Assembly (NCBI RefSeq): GCF_002865645.1
Contig: NW_020194627.1
Coordinates: 558,001-622,000, forward strand
Direction of reading: 5' to 3'
Source: Hyaloscypha bicolor E
Taxonomy: Eukaryota > Ascomycota > Leotiomycetes > Helotiales > Hyaloscyphaceae
Length of the DNA stretch: 64,000 bases
In this document: positions 14,151 through 27,523 of the stretch, piece by piece
How the letters are laid out: each line of letters begins with the position of its first letter
Numbering within the stretch: position 1 is the stretch's first letter
Position numbers and translations under genes: made by a program
Notes under the pieces: model-generated
What the model saw: only the letters and a program-made list of their open reading frames with translations
Databases searched by the model: none
What the model was told of the DNA's origin: nothing

Positions 14151-17054
14151 TACTAGAGAGATTAATATCTAATACTCTCGGTTCTTTTTAAGCCTTTAAT
14201 CTAAATCCTATAATTATATAATTTATAGAAAGAAAGAATATTAGATTTCTTTTTAAAGAAAATAGAAGTATATTTCTTAAGTTCCGGAAATAATATTCTT
14301 TATAGCTATTAAAGTTCTATTTCTCCTAGTTATTAATTCTCTGGGCCAGGGATAGCTTCTTTTTTTCAAGCTTTAAGCTCCTTATTAATCTTATAGATAA
14401 AGATTTAACTAATAATATTATTTTTTCTCTTGGCTATATAATTAAATACTATAAAAGTAAAAATAACTAGGTTTAATATTTGCTCTTTATTAAAGACCTC
14501 TTCCTGCTTCTTTAGCTTTTATTTAAATATTATATTTTAATTAGGCTATAGAAGCTTCTTTTCTATAGTCCTATATAATTTCCTCTAATTAGTCTAAAAA
14601 AAGAAAAACCGCTTTAGAATAAAAGATTTCTAGAAATAGCTTATAATAGAATCTCGTTAATTAGTATTCTTTTAATACTTCTTATTAGGTTACTTCTCTA
14701 GCTATTATTATAAAGTACTAATAATATAACTGAATTATATAGATTTAGGCTTATTCTTTAGTTATATAAGCCTATATTCTCTATAATTAACCAGAATATT
14801 AATATATATTACCTATTTCCTATTAAGGATAATATTATAATCTCTAAAGTTTAAAATAATTATAGATATATTAATACTTTATTTATTAATTAAAAATAAG
14901 ACTTCTATATATTTCTTAGTAAACTTAGCTAGTTTTCTATTAAAACCGCATATAGTATAAGGTAAGAGAAAGAGTTATAATTCTATTTCTAAGAATTACT
15001 TTATAAGCTAAGTAAGCTTTATATTAATAAAAGTATAACTATTAGCTCTAGTATTAATAAGGGAAGAAAACTTGATTTCTAATCTATTTATACTAATAAT
15101 ATAAGGTATTATAAAAGTATTTCCTCTTATTAGATAAGTCAAGTTAATCTTTACTAAATTTATATTATAAGTCCCTAAAATAGAAACTTTTTTTTTAGAA
15201 ATATTCGTTTCTTGATTCTATATTAGAATTAGAGCTCAAATTCTCTAAATACTTTATTAGAATAGTATATTTCAGTAAAATAGGAACTAAGCCCGGCTTA
15301 ATTCTAAAGAGAGCTATTTTAGTTTCCTTATTATATAAAACCAAATAGTATCTAATATAGTAACCAAATTCATTATAATTAAAATATTTAATAGTTAAGA
15401 GATCCTTAGTCTTTATAAGATATTACTTGTATTTATAAGGAAATATATACTTAATAAGAATAGTTAATATAGGCTCCTTAGGCTTTTCCTTAGGAATATA
15501 TTTCTTAGAAATATACGGGAATATAATACCAGAAGTAAACTTGGCTAAAATAGTTCTTGCCTTTTTATATTTCTTAGTTTTCTTATATATAGCTTTAATT
15601 TACTAATTATTAGTAGTATAGTACTAAGTAAAGCAAGTAATATTAATAGAAGAATTATTATAGTATATATATACTAATTCTTAGAGCTTTAGTAAGAGCT
15701 TCTTATTTAGTTTATATTTAATATCTTAAAAACTAATATTGCCTTTTATAAATAGTTATAAGAAAAAATATAGAACTCCTGAGATATTTAACTAAAATAT
15801 ATTTAAAGCTTACTAAAATTATAATAAGTATTCTATATCTTATTAGAGTTAGAATATAGCTTCTTTAGGTAAGAATAGAACTCTAAGAGCTAATAGTACT
15901 AATTTGAACTATCTTTATTTATATAAGAATTAGTTAAAGTAAGAATATTACTAGTAAATTTACTAGAAATATAAATAATTTTGAGATTCTCTAAAAAATA
16001 TAAATTAGTATTTCCTTATAGCTTATTCTTAATCTAAACTAGCTAGTTATTAAAGATAGTATAATCTCTAGTAAAAAGAATTAGATCTGGGAGCTTAGTA
16101 ACTCTAGTATCTCTAAAGAAAGTATAAGATATAAGGGATTCTAGATAGGAATAAATAGGAAATAGTTTGGAATTCTTTTAAAAAGGGTTCGGAATAGCCA
16201 GAATAAGTAAAGCAGAAGCAGTTAGAGCTATTATAAGCTAATCTACTATAGCTATATAGTATTTAACTTTATTCTCAAGCTTAGTATTATAAAGCTTAGT
16301 ATTCTCGAAAATAGCTTTATTATAACTATAGGTATTCTTATATAAAATAGCTCTTTAGATATTTTCCCGGTAGCTTTTTATAATAATATTAATATCTGAG
16401 AGTAAGATATTAGGTTTCTTAGTCTATTTATATAACTCTCTAGTAATAATATAATTATTAGTTTCTAGAAGCTTTATAATAAAAGCAGAGAGTTCTATTT
16501 TTATAGACTCGTTTATAAATTCTCTAGAAATACTAATGAGATATTTAGTTCGGAAAGGGCTATTAACGGAATAACCTGAACTAGTAGGAGCTTTACTAGA
16601 AGCCTTAGTAAAAGTTAATATAGTTTCTAGTTATATAATATCCTGAGAAATTAATCTATTATACTTTTCCTTTACTATATCTTCCCTGGCAGTCTCATTA
16701 CTAGTATATATATAGGGCCTATAAGGTTATAAGATAGGGCTTGAGAGTAGTAGTTAGATTACTAGCCTATATATACTTATTACTCTAGGACTTGGTTAAA
16801 GAATAGCCTTTATTCGAGGTTCTTTAATTTTTGGGTTTTTAGGAAAGATTTCTAATATATTACTAATATATATTTATAAAGATATAAATATCTAATTCCT
16901 CTGAGAATTCTAAAGCTTTCTGCTTTTATTATTCTAGAATCTATTACTCGTATTTCTGAGGTTCTATTATCTTAGTAATACTTATATTACTAATAGTTCT
17001 AAATTAGTTTATTTAAAATCCTCTATAGGATTAAAGGAAATGAGTTTTAAATAC

Positions 17055-17327
17055 TATTATAAATACGGTATTTAGGGCTTGGAAAGCAAGATAGAAGGTC
17101 TCTTATAAAGACAATTCAAAACTAAAGAAAAGAAAACTAGAATATAGGAGGCTATAAGAAGTATATATATTCTATAATATACTAGTCCCAATAGGGCTTA
17201 GCCTTCTAAATATCTCTAGTATATTCTAAGTATACTTCCCTAGTGAGGCGGCCGCGTCACGTGCGCCTAGAAGGTATCTGGTATCTAGTAAGGCATTTCA
17301 GATACCGGGTATCTAGGAATTATAATA
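17055..17327 (-). repeat. 5' LTR of gypsy B (right end), with an unmutated GC-rich patch
   Basis: 273 bp matching the left LTR, except that 17244-17270 keeps a GC-rich, CpG-dense block (GAGGCGGCCGCGTCACGTG) where the left LTR reads AT-rich sequence. Confidence 0.85.
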
Positions 17328-17332
17328 GTAAT

Positions 17333-20300
17333 TCTAGAATATATATAATAATACTAGTAGCTTTCTTAATTTCCTAAGTACTATTTTACTTATAATACTT
17401 TATAATAGCTTCCTTTTTTAGTTCTATATCTGTCTTAAAACATTTATTTATAGGTATATATTTATTATTAACTTTATTTTTAGGAAAGTACTAGAATTTA
17501 TTTCTTTTAATAAACTATTTAAATTAATTCCTAATATATATTTTTCGGAGTATAATACTATTAAGTTCTTCTAATATATAGTACTTTTTTAATTAATTTA
17601 TATATCTTATTCTATATAGACCAAGCTAATAATATAATAGCTTTATATTCCTTAATTTATTTTAATTTATTAATTTAATATTATATATAAGAACTAGATT
17701 CTTTTCGGAAATAGGCTTTAAATAAATCTAGTAAGTAGTATTAAATTACTTCTTTTTCTCTCGGTATCTTCTATTCTTTTTTATTCTAGCTTCTTTAATA
17801 TTTTTATTTCTTATCTATATTTGCTTTATATATATTTCTAGAAATATTTCTCTATTATAAACTTTATTTTATTTAAGTATTCTCCAGATTAGAAAGTATA
17901 TTTCTATAAGTAATATAGCTTTCTTATTATAAACTATATAAAAAGAAATAAATCTAGTTAATTCATATATAATAACTTAATTAGTAAATAAAATATATAA
18001 TAGTAAATTAATTTAAGGCTTCTTTTTACCTATTATAAATATAATAAATACTTAAATAATTAGTTAATACCTTCTTTTAATTATATTATTTCCTTTAAAA
18101 TTATAGGCTAAAATAATAATTCTATTAATTTCTAGCTTATTAAGTTTCTAAATTACTACTTTTTTAAATTCTAATCTATTATTTACCTTAAGCTAGCTAA
18201 ATAAACCATACTTATAAACGATTTCTTTCTAAATAAACTTAGTAATCTTCTTACTAGTTAGGTTCTTTAAAAGTCTAGCTTTAACTTATTCTAAGAAGTT
18301 ATTTCTAGTAATAACTAGTAAGTTATATCTTTTATAATCTAGTAGTTTAACTATATTAATCTCAAAGTAATAAAAAAGAGATATAGCTTTTATTAGATAT
18401 AAAGCTTTTTCTTATCTTCTTTTATTCTTATACTAATAGACCTTATAAGTATTAATATACTTCTATATATAGTTATAGTAATCTTCCTAGTAATAATAGC
18501 TAGTTACTAAGTAAAAAATACTCTTTCTTCTTATATATTTAATTTTATTATATAGTTCTTTAATAATAATTTCCTTTTATTCTTAGTTATTAATAATAAG
18601 TTAAGGTAAGTATATTTTAAATATAATTCTTTATAGTAATTAATCTCTTATATTACAATTTAAAGCTTCTTTACTTAATTTTTAAAACTTGGCTCTAAAT
18701 ATCTCTTCCGGTCTAAAGAATATTATAAGATATTATATAATATTCTAGTATTATTTAGAATAGCTATTATTTAAAAGATCTAATAAAATAGTCGAGTTAT
18801 TAAATAAAGTATAGGAATTAGTATTATTATTTACTATTTTACTAAAGGTTATATATAAAAGACTATAGCCTTTATTATATAACTTCTAGATTTTATTATT
18901 TTTTAATATTACTAATTTACTTCCAGATATAATAAGGCTTTAATTATTAATTTTTAGTAACTAGATACTATTATTCAAATATCTAATAAAGATCTTAGTA
19001 GTCTAATTTCTTAAAATAATATTATATAACTAAACCGGAATTATTTCCTTTAATTAAACTTTCTGTTTAATAGGTATTATTCTAATAGTATTAAGCTCTA
19101 TTACTAACTATTTATTAATATTCTTATTATCTTTAGTATTATCTTCTTATTATAAATATCTTAATAATTTATGAGTAATAATATATTTAGTTCCTTTAAT
19201 ATATTTAATTTTAAAATCGAATAATTAAATCCATATTAACTAGTAAGTAACTAGAGCTCTAGGAAAATCTATAATTACTTTACTTAGTTATATAACAAGT
19301 ATATTAATATCTAGTTTAAGAATAAAGTAAACTTTATATAGCCAGAATTATATTTTCTATAAATATTTTACTAGTTCTTAATATTCTTTTTTAGTAATAT
19401 TATATCTTTATTTAATATTATTTCAGATTCCAGACTTATACTATATAACTCTCTTTTTTCCTTTATTATTATATTAATTAAGAGTTCTGCTCTATCTATC
19501 CAGGTTAGTATTTATTACTAATATAATTATTCCCTAACCTTCTAATAAATTATAGTATAACTTATAAAGTATTAGAATAGTAATAAGCTTTTCTTAAAGA
19601 ATTTATATAGCTTATTTTTATTTATTATTCCAGTTCTATATTATACTTTTTTTATTAAGTAATAAATAAGTTTAGTAATAATTATAAAGCCTTTAATTCA
19701 AATATAATAATAAATAATAATTCTAATAAATACCTTACCTTTAGTTATATTATTATAATATTTCTATTTCAAGATCTTAATAATTCCTAAACTTAAAGGA
19801 CTTCTTTTAAATACTTTATAGATAAAGCTAATAATAATTATATTATTATAATAGAACTATAATTTTTCTCTAATACTAGTTCTGGCTTATTTAATTCTAT
19901 CCAAAATTATATTTAGGCTTTAAAGATGTTTAAATACAAAACACTAAATTCCAGGTAAAATAAGCTATTTATTATAATTTATATAAGGCCTCTTAATTCT
20001 AATATTATTAATAAATAGTATAGTAATTTTAGGAAATAGATTCTCTAGAATAGTTATAATAACTCATATAAACTATATAACGGAATTAGTAGCTTTCTAA
20101 AATAGTATAATTATTCTTAATAGTTCTAGAAATATTATAAGTATAATTAAATCTTTATTATAAATATCTAGTATAAGTTAATTATATTTAGAAAAAAAAT
20201 TAATTAAAGAAATATAAATATATCTAGTAAATTCTTCCGAAATCTTATTAGTAAATAAGAATAAATTAATATCTTATAAGATTACTAAATTCATTTTTAT

Positions 20301-23300
20301 AATAGTATTAATTAGTTTATAAGTTCTAGTAACTTTCTTTATAACTAAAAACCATAGATTTTAGTAAGGTCTATTATATTTCTTAAGAATTTTATAATCT
20401 AGATATTCTAATAATATCTTTACTATTACTAGTACTAGAGCTTTAGGATATGGGAAATTCTTTTCTTACTAGGCCTTATACTTAATAGTCTTAATTAGAA
20501 TAAATAGACTAATATTTTTATAAACTTTTCTTATTTCTTTCTAATTAAATATAATTATATTTTCTTAATTAATTATTAATTCTTGAAATATAGCTAGTTT
20601 CTCTTCCTAGAGCCAGTTACTAATATCTAATTATTTAAGATATTCCGGAATAAGTTATAAATCTCTTAAAATAGCTAATATTCTTAATAAAAAATAATTC
20701 TTATATTTCCTAGTATATTTCTATAAATATTTTCTAGCTTTAAATTTCTTAAACTAGTCCGGATATTTACTAGGGCCCTTTCTAGTTCTATTATTAGTAT
20801 TTACTAATTAAATCTTCTTATTCTTTATTTTATATATTCCTATAACTAGAAATAAACTATAATTATTATTTTTTTCTTTAAAAGCTATAGCTATTTTTTC
20901 TAGTATTCTTTTTATCTAATTTTTAGAATTTATAACTTTCTTATTTAGCTTCTTTCTAGTTAGATATAGAGAGTACTTTTTTATTTAATATTTTAATATA
21001 TCTTTCTTAAACTCCTATATATTCCAGAATTCTTTCTAGTTTTAAGTTTCATATTTCTTAGCTTTAGAAATATATTTCTTTTTTAGAAATATTTTTATTT
21101 CTTTTTCTATTAAATCCGGAACTACTTTTAATAATATTCTAATTAGAACTCTTTCTACTTTAGTTTCTTTAAAAATATTATTAATTTCTTAAACTTCTAA
21201 ACCCAAAATAAAAGAATTTATAGGAAATCCTAATATCTTTTCATTTCTTCTAATATTATTACTAGTTATAATACTAGGCTCTATTTTTCCTTTTTATCTT
21301 TTATTTCTTATTTTATATTATTTAATTTCTTAATTTTGGAAGCTTAATACTTTTAAACTATTATTTTCTTTTATTTTCTAGTATTCTTTAAAAATAAAAT
21401 AATTATAATAATATAGGTATTCTAGTTATTTTTAGGGTTAGTAAACCTTTTATTCTATAAACTATTACTTTTATATATAATATTTATCTTTATTTTTACT
21501 AAGAATAGTTAACTAAGCAGGATTTTTAGAGCTTTTTTAACTAGAAAAAATATATCTTTATATCCTACTTTATTTATAACCTTAGTTTTAAGCTTTACTA
21601 TTCTTATAAATCCAAATTCTGCTCTAGTAATAGTAAATATTTAATAATCTATAGTATTATATATTACTTTACTAATATTTCTAGAAATCTTTTTAAAGAA
21701 AATATTAGCTTTAGCTCTAGTATTAATTATTTCTTTATATTTAATACTTTTTTAAGGTTCTCGAAGTGTAAATTAGAGATATAGAGATTATATAATATAC
21801 TTATAAGCTAGTAATATTCGAATATTAATACTATTACCTTTAAATTAAATAATTCTATTAGTATTAGGTATCTGAGCTAGTATTTCTAATTTTTTAAATA
21901 TTCTATTTATTATATAAGCTATAGCTACTAGTTTTATAGATCTCCTAATATATCTAATTATATTTAATATAATAGTATTTCTTATTTATAAGATAATAAA
22001 ATAAAGAGTATTATTTTTAACTTATTAGTTCTAAAGTATAATAACTAGATCTAGTATTTTTAAGATATAAATAAGTATTCTTGTTTTTTTCTAAGTCTTT
22101 AGAAATAAAATAGTTATTTTCTTTAGTAATCTTATTAGAATATTATTAACTTTAGGAATTCTATACTTATTATAGTTAAGAGTATATTAGGTTTCTAATT
22201 TATTCTATTTATTTCCGGAAATATTAATATTTATATTTTTAGTTAGGCTATTTCTTTATTTATTACTTCTTAAAATAGTATTTTTCTGGCTTCTTATATA
22301 TAATAGCTTTTTTACTACTCTAGCTTGTTTTTAGAAAACCTTTTTAATTATTTCTATTTCTCTTTCCTTTTTTTTTTAATAAAGAACCTATTATAGTATT
22401 AATAGAAATACTATTTATAGCCAAATCTTAGTACTATTTATTAATTTCAGAACCCGAAATATTAGTAATTCTAATATAATTTTCTCTAAGACAAAGCGGC
22501 TATTTAGATTCCCTAGATATAATTTGCTTGTTTCTATATATAGATCCCGGTTAGCCAGTTTTCTTTTCTCTTTCTTGCCTAGTAAACTAGATATCCTCTA
22601 TTAATCTCTAAATATTTTTAGGTCAAATATTTAAGTTATAGTTGAATTCTTCTCTTTAGACTTAGGAAACAATTTAGTTAAATTACTAGTATTTACTAAT
22701 AAGGAAAAAGGAAATGCTTTTTTATTTAGACTTAAATAGTTCTTTATATTATTTTCTATTAAATTAATAAGTATATTTATAATTTATAAGTTCTTTTATT
22801 AATAGGTAATAGAACTAAAAGATATAAATATATTCTAGATTAATATTATTATTCTTATTTCTATTATAGTATTTATAGTAAATTCGTTTTTTCGGTTTTA
22901 AGTCTATATTATAGGCTATATTAACTTAAATAGTATTTTCTAATTATACTTGAGACTAACTTTCTCTAGAACATAGTTATTTAGATTCTTTATTTATTCT
23001 AGCTTAACTATTATAGCTACTATAGTATTCTTTATAACTTCTATTATAACTTCTAGTATATTTTCCCTAAAGACCCGAATTATATTTACTAGGCTATTAA
23101 TACTATTATACTTATTATAATTAACTAGATTATATAAATAGGCTATAGATATTTTCCCGAATTATAATAATAGCTATATTAAGCTATCTTTATAGGTTCT
23201 CCTGAGTTATAATAATAATAAATAGTTTTTCTAGACTTTTTACTAGCTAGTTAATATTATCTTTCTTAAGTTTACTACTTTTAGTAGGTTTTATATAATT

Positions 23301-25865
23301 AGCCGCAGGCTAGGTTTTCTTCTTACTTATATTTATAGTAATTTCAGGAAATATAATAGAAAGTATTAGTAAAGAATAATTATCTTCTAGTTTAAGAATT
23401 ATATTATAGACTATTATATTCAAGTATTCTTATTTAAGTCTAGATATATCTGGGTTATTAGTAATATTAAAATAGTATTTCTTCTTTTTATACTAATAGA
23501 ATATTACTACTTTCTTATATATCTTATTATATTTATAAATAGAAATATTTATAAACTCAAAGTTCGTATTCTTAAAAATATAATCTCTTATTAGAATAGA
23601 TAATTCTCTTATAAATTCTCGATACTAAATAATTTCATTTATCTTTTTCCTTTTAGTAACTTCTTTAATATTCTATTAAATATATTAATATAAGACTTGA
23701 AAGAGATTTTTCTATTCTAAACTTATATAATAATCTAATTAAGAAAGTTATAGCTAATTTTAAGTATTTCCTAGTTATATTCTCGGAATTCCTTTAGTAA
23801 GGCTTTAAAGAACTTGGTTTTCTAGTAATTTCCTGGATTATTAGTATAGTACTCTAATATAGTCTTAATCTAATTCTTATAAATAGAAGAGATATAACGG
23901 ATAATTCTCTTTCTTTTAGTATTATTAGGAATATAATAGTTCTTATATATATTTATATACTATTTCAAGAATATAGAAATATTATTTCCCTAAAACTATA
24001 GTATTTCAGGAGCTTCTATAAATAGCAGATTCAAATCCAATACTAGTATATACTTATTTTTAGCTATATTAATCTCAATAATTTCTTCTATAATTAATTA
24101 TAAAGTTTCTATACCTGAGACTTTTACTAATAAGATTTCTAAAAAAACTAATTTCTTATTTAAATATATCTTTTAATTTGAGAACCAGAATTAGAGAGAA
24201 ACTAGTTAATAATAATAAATATAATCGAGATTTGAGTTTTAATATTAGTAGTAATAAAGTAATAGCTTTTCTAGTCTTATTTCTATTACTTATACTTTCT
24301 TTTCTATTTTATTAGCTTAATATCTATAGTATTTTCTCTTAATTTTACTAAACTAGATATATCTAGTATATCAAATAATTTAATTAATTATAATTATTGG
24401 CCGGTAATCAAATTAAATTAAGTCAGAATAGTAGTAATCAAATTATAATTAATTATTTACTTAATTTAATTAAATATAATTAATTATTTGGTCACGTGGT
24501 ATTACACGTGACTATAGAGATAGCACAAGCGTTATCGGGCAAAAATAAAGTTTATTCTAGCCTAATTTAGATATTACCTTACTATAATAGGCTTAATAGC
24601 TAGTATGCCGCCTTTACTTTCTTTACTTATCTTTATAACTGTTGCATGGCAACTGCAGGCTGACCACGTGACTTGTCTTCACGTGACCATGATTATTATA
24701 TTCAAGCTCTGGCCACCCACACTACACCTCTCTTCCTTGGATATCTAATATATACTATATATACCCGCATTTATTGCAATAGTAAATAAGTGTTATGGTA
24801 GTGGTTTTGGCTTCCCTAGTCACGTGGTGTGATTATGTAATATCCGCAGCAAATAATTCACATATATATTACTTTGCTCTCCTTCTCTTTTCTTAGGAAA
24901 TTAACTTACCTTTGCTCTCTCTACGCTTTAATCGTATATTATTTAAAGAAAAAGAAGAGAACTTATTATTTATATAACTTTTATATAACTGTCACGTGAT
25001 AATTAAAAATAATTAAATATATTTAATTATAATTAGTCTAATAATTAATTATTTTTTTGGAAGTCGATAATCAAATTATAATTAATTAGAAAATTAATTT
25101 AATTAAATATAATTAATTACCTTAATTATTTTTTTGATATACTGGATATATCTATTAATATTATTAAAAGTAATAATAAAAATAATAAATATAATTTCTT
25201 TTCTGACTTTTCTGAATTCTCTTTTGTTTTTTTATTTTGTATTTATTTCTTTTTCTAGAAACTTCTCTAGTTTATTTATATAATTTCTTATTTCCGATTT
25301 CTTTTTAATTTTTATTTCCGATTCCTGTTTACTATTTTACTTAAAATTAAGAATATTTCCTTTTTTAGGTATCTTTTCCGGATTTAGTAATAAGCTTTTT
25401 TACTAAAACTAATATTACCTTTATTCCGGTCTTTATTATAACTAAAAATAATATATAAATTAATAATATAACTTTATTTCCGAATACTAAAGTCTATTTC
25501 TAACTAAGATCTAATTCATATTATCTTAGTATAATCTTTCTTATTCTATTTCCTTTATTTCTTTTCCTTTTATAATTAGTCTCTATTTCTACTACTTTTA
25601 TATATTATACTAGTAACTATATCTTATAGCTAATTCATATCCAAATTATTAGATATATTAGAAATTAATATAAGATACTAAGATTAATACTTATATATTC
25701 TTAATATTTTAGCCTTAGACTTAAGGTATTATAATAGCCCTTTTTCTCTCTTAACTTACTAAGCTAATAATCCGCTTTATAGATATCTCTCAGAACTTTA
25801 TAAGAGTATTACCTTAATTATAAAGTTTCTATCTTCCCTATATTACTTATTATAAAATATATAAA
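17333..25865 (-). mobile_element. Second Ty3/gypsy relic (G2), interrupted by a MITE
   Basis: Minus-strand translation gives gypsy pol in order. RT relic is at about 20450-19950 ('KKYNRPY.NLWFLV', 'YKLINTIIKINLV', 'LINFFSKYN'). The RNase H end is near 19200 ('WI.LFDFKIKYIKGTKY'), and integrase at about 18560-18200 ('YFEINIVKLLDYKRYNLLVI'). Sequence to the right (21-25.8 kb) should hold gag/protease but is too damaged to assign. A hAT-like MITE splits it at 24364-25144. LTRs were not found, so both ends are approximate. It is a different gypsy lineage from elements A/B: the RT is of the 'DANLPPSADEF'-like type rather than the 'ITKKNRYPLP' type. Confidence 0.7.
24364..25144 (-). mobile_element. 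hAT-like MITE, copy 1 (781 bp) with six CACGTG sites
   Basis: Flanked by a perfect 8-bp duplication GATATATC (24356-24363 and 25145-25152). The ends TAGTATATCAAA...TTTGATATACTG are RIP-altered versions of the CAGTGTGTCAAA...TTTGACACACTG termini of copy 2. An 8-bp duplication with CAGxG-type ends is typical of the hAT superfamily. It is in inverted orientation relative to copy 2. It contains CACGTG at 24493, 24505, 24665, 24680, 24821 and 24993. It codes for no transposase. It is longer than copy 2 because of an extra segment of roughly 150-175 bp near 24.63-24.78 kb. Confidence 0.85.
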
Positions 25866-26160
25866 AGAGAAACTATAATAAAACAAAAACTTATATAAAG
25901 TATATTAGAATATAAATATAACTTAATAATAAAATAATAAATTAAAAGTATAAATAATAAAATATAAATAGTAGATAGTATATAAAAGCTTAATTAATTA
26001 AATACTTATAAAGAATTATTCTCTAAGTCTATAGAAAAACCAGCTTTCTTATATGATTTCCGTAAGTTATATATAAAAAGCCGCGGCCTTTACTATATAA
26101 CCTAAACCTTAAAACTACTAAAACAATATGATTTTTAATAAATATAGCCTGCTATATTAT
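25866..26160 (-). repeat. Repeat family R, fragment R2
   Basis: About 295 bp matching the terminal part of R1 (from 5604) and R3 (from 37541). It is truncated at about 26160, where LTR-like sequence starts. Confidence 0.65.
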
Positions 26161-26455
26161 AGTATCTGGTATCTAAATAAGGCATCTATAGTTACCTAAT
26201 AGTTATATATAATCCCGAGCTTGAACTAGTATATAGGCCCGTATATAGCTTGTAATTATTTAGATCCGAGGCTTTTTTAAGATTCTCTTCTCTTTTTAGC
26301 TTTAAATTATTAAAATAAAGATAATCTAATTATATCTTTTAGGCCCTAGATCTTATACTTGTAATAATATACTAGCTTATAAGAGGCTTAGTATTCTAAA
26401 TATCTCTAGTATATTTCTAGTATATTTTCTTAATAATATAACTATATTATATAAT
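26161..26455 (-). repeat. Diverged LTR-like relic related to gypsy A/B LTRs
   Basis: Its two ends resemble the A/B LTR: a 'GTATCTGGTATCTA.. AAGGCAT' block on the left, and a 'TTCTAAATATCTCTAGTAT' block near 26395-26415. The middle differs. It is probably a solo or fragmentary LTR of a related family. Confidence 0.4.
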
Positions 26456-26839
26456 TTAAAGGTAATTAAAAGTAATAAAATATAAGTAATAAAATATAAG
26501 TAATAAGATATAAGTAATAAAATATAAATAATACTAATTAAATAATTATATTAGCTAATTAAATATATTATTTAATAAAGAAAAGATATTAATATCTAAA
26601 GTAATTATTAATTATAATTCTTATAAGGCTTATTATAATTATTTATATAACTTATTATTATTATCTGTTTTTAATAAATAGGATTTAGTTATTATTTATT
26701 TGTATTATTTAACTTTTATTATTTGAGTTTGAAATTTAATTCGACTTTTAATAAATCTTAGTAAGAATTAGGATTTAATATAAAGATTTAAAGCTAAGTA
26801 TAGTAATTATATTTAATAAATTACCTAATTATATTTACC
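26456..26839. repeat. AT-rich stretch with short tandem repeat
   Basis: Contains about four copies of a roughly 14-bp unit (AATAAAATATAAGT and variants) at 26465-26535. The rest is AT-rich sequence with no gene. It borders the GC-normal island. Confidence 0.5.
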
Positions 26840-27052
26840 TTAATTAAAAAAAGATCTCAATAAAGCAAAGAGAAAAGAAAGAAAGGTTATTTCGAATATG
26901 TCAATGCGTGGCTGCGGGTCCTCGTTCTTGCTTCCCGTACCTTGAAGAGTGGGCATATGGTCGTTTTCTTTGGCGGTAAACTTCCTGGCCTTGGCCTCGA
27001 TCCATAAGTTGGAATTGTCAATAAAGCAGCGGCATATCTGTGTTTCAGCCAT
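26840..27052 (-). pseudogene. 5' fragment of a NYN-domain (putative RNA-processing nuclease) gene
   Basis: The frame starts ATG at 27052. Its first ~50 residues resemble the start of fungal NYN-domain proteins: 'CFIDNSNLWIEAK' is the conserved first strand with an Asp and Asn-Ser-Asn, followed by 'NDHMPTLQ' and 'PRIDI'. NYN proteins are PIN-like metal-dependent nucleases. The match stops at RIDI (about 26893), after which the frame runs into pyrimidine-rich and then AT-rich sequence and ends at 70 residues. The rest of the domain is missing, so the gene is truncated at the edge of the AT-rich block. It is on the same strand as the PKS and downstream of it. Family assignment is by eye; an unsequenced intron in the AT-rich DNA cannot be excluded. 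Confidence 0.5.
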
Positions 27053-27523
27053 GTTATTCTCTCATATTAGTCTTTCTACTCGTCCTTGATTGTATTCTCA
27101 GTGGTGTAGTTTTTTGCCTTCACGACTTGAGCTTGTAGGAGAGATGGCGCGGCCACGAGTTGGTCTGGCAATACTAAACCAGGTGATGCACCATGAGAAG
27201 AAAAAAACTTCACAATATCGCGACACTGCAGATATAACAAAGTCAAATTAATGAAGATCTGAACGAGTTGGAAGTCATACAAAGGCATCTGAAAAAGTCT
27301 ATGCCGGGCAGTGGAAGAAATCGTGCAATTTTTGCTTGACACCTTTTAAACTATATACGTTTTCCTTATATTACTGTGATCGTATGGTGGAGTTCGAAAT
27401 AACAGGGATTCGGAAAGGGAGGAAACTTGTTAGTTCAAGATTTCGGGTCGACGTTCCTGCCCAGCAGGTACCCTCTAAAATCTGCATAAATCTGCATAAG
27501 CATACTCAAGTGAGTCGACATCG
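27053..27523. other. PKS downstream region, no confident gene
   Basis: GC-normal spacer between the PKS stop codon and the NYN fragment. An 88-codon minus-strand frame (27076-27342) and a short plus-strand frame starting ATG at 27384 that meets a GT donor-like site at about 27468 exist, but neither has recognisable motifs. A direct repeat of ATCTGCATAA lies at 27480-27500. PKS mRNA termination presumably falls here. Confidence 0.5.

Larger units (their letters stand above)
10623..17327 (-). mobile_element. Ty3/gypsy retrotransposon B, structurally complete, RIP-inactivated
   Basis: A 6.7-kb element bounded by LTRs of 274 and 273 bp (10623-10896, 17055-17327). The 5-bp flanks are GTAAC (10618-10622) and GTAAT (17328-17332), a target duplication with one C-to-T change. 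A purine tract (AAAGAGAGAGG on the minus strand) abuts the left LTR, so the element reads leftward. On the minus strand, relics follow the gypsy order: gag, protease (about 15060-14700), reverse transcriptase (about 14150-13450, with 'GLYFYINFRYLN' and 'KIYTKLDIY' blocks), RNase H, then integrase toward 11300. All frames carry many stops, so it cannot move by itself. Confidence 0.88.

Noticed and set aside
1..26800. Mitochondrial DNA or centromere as the source of the AT-rich blocks
   Set aside because: LTR pairs, target duplications and gypsy/copia relics with CA-to-TA type stops explain the composition as RIP-mutated transposons. A centromeric location cannot be judged from sequence.
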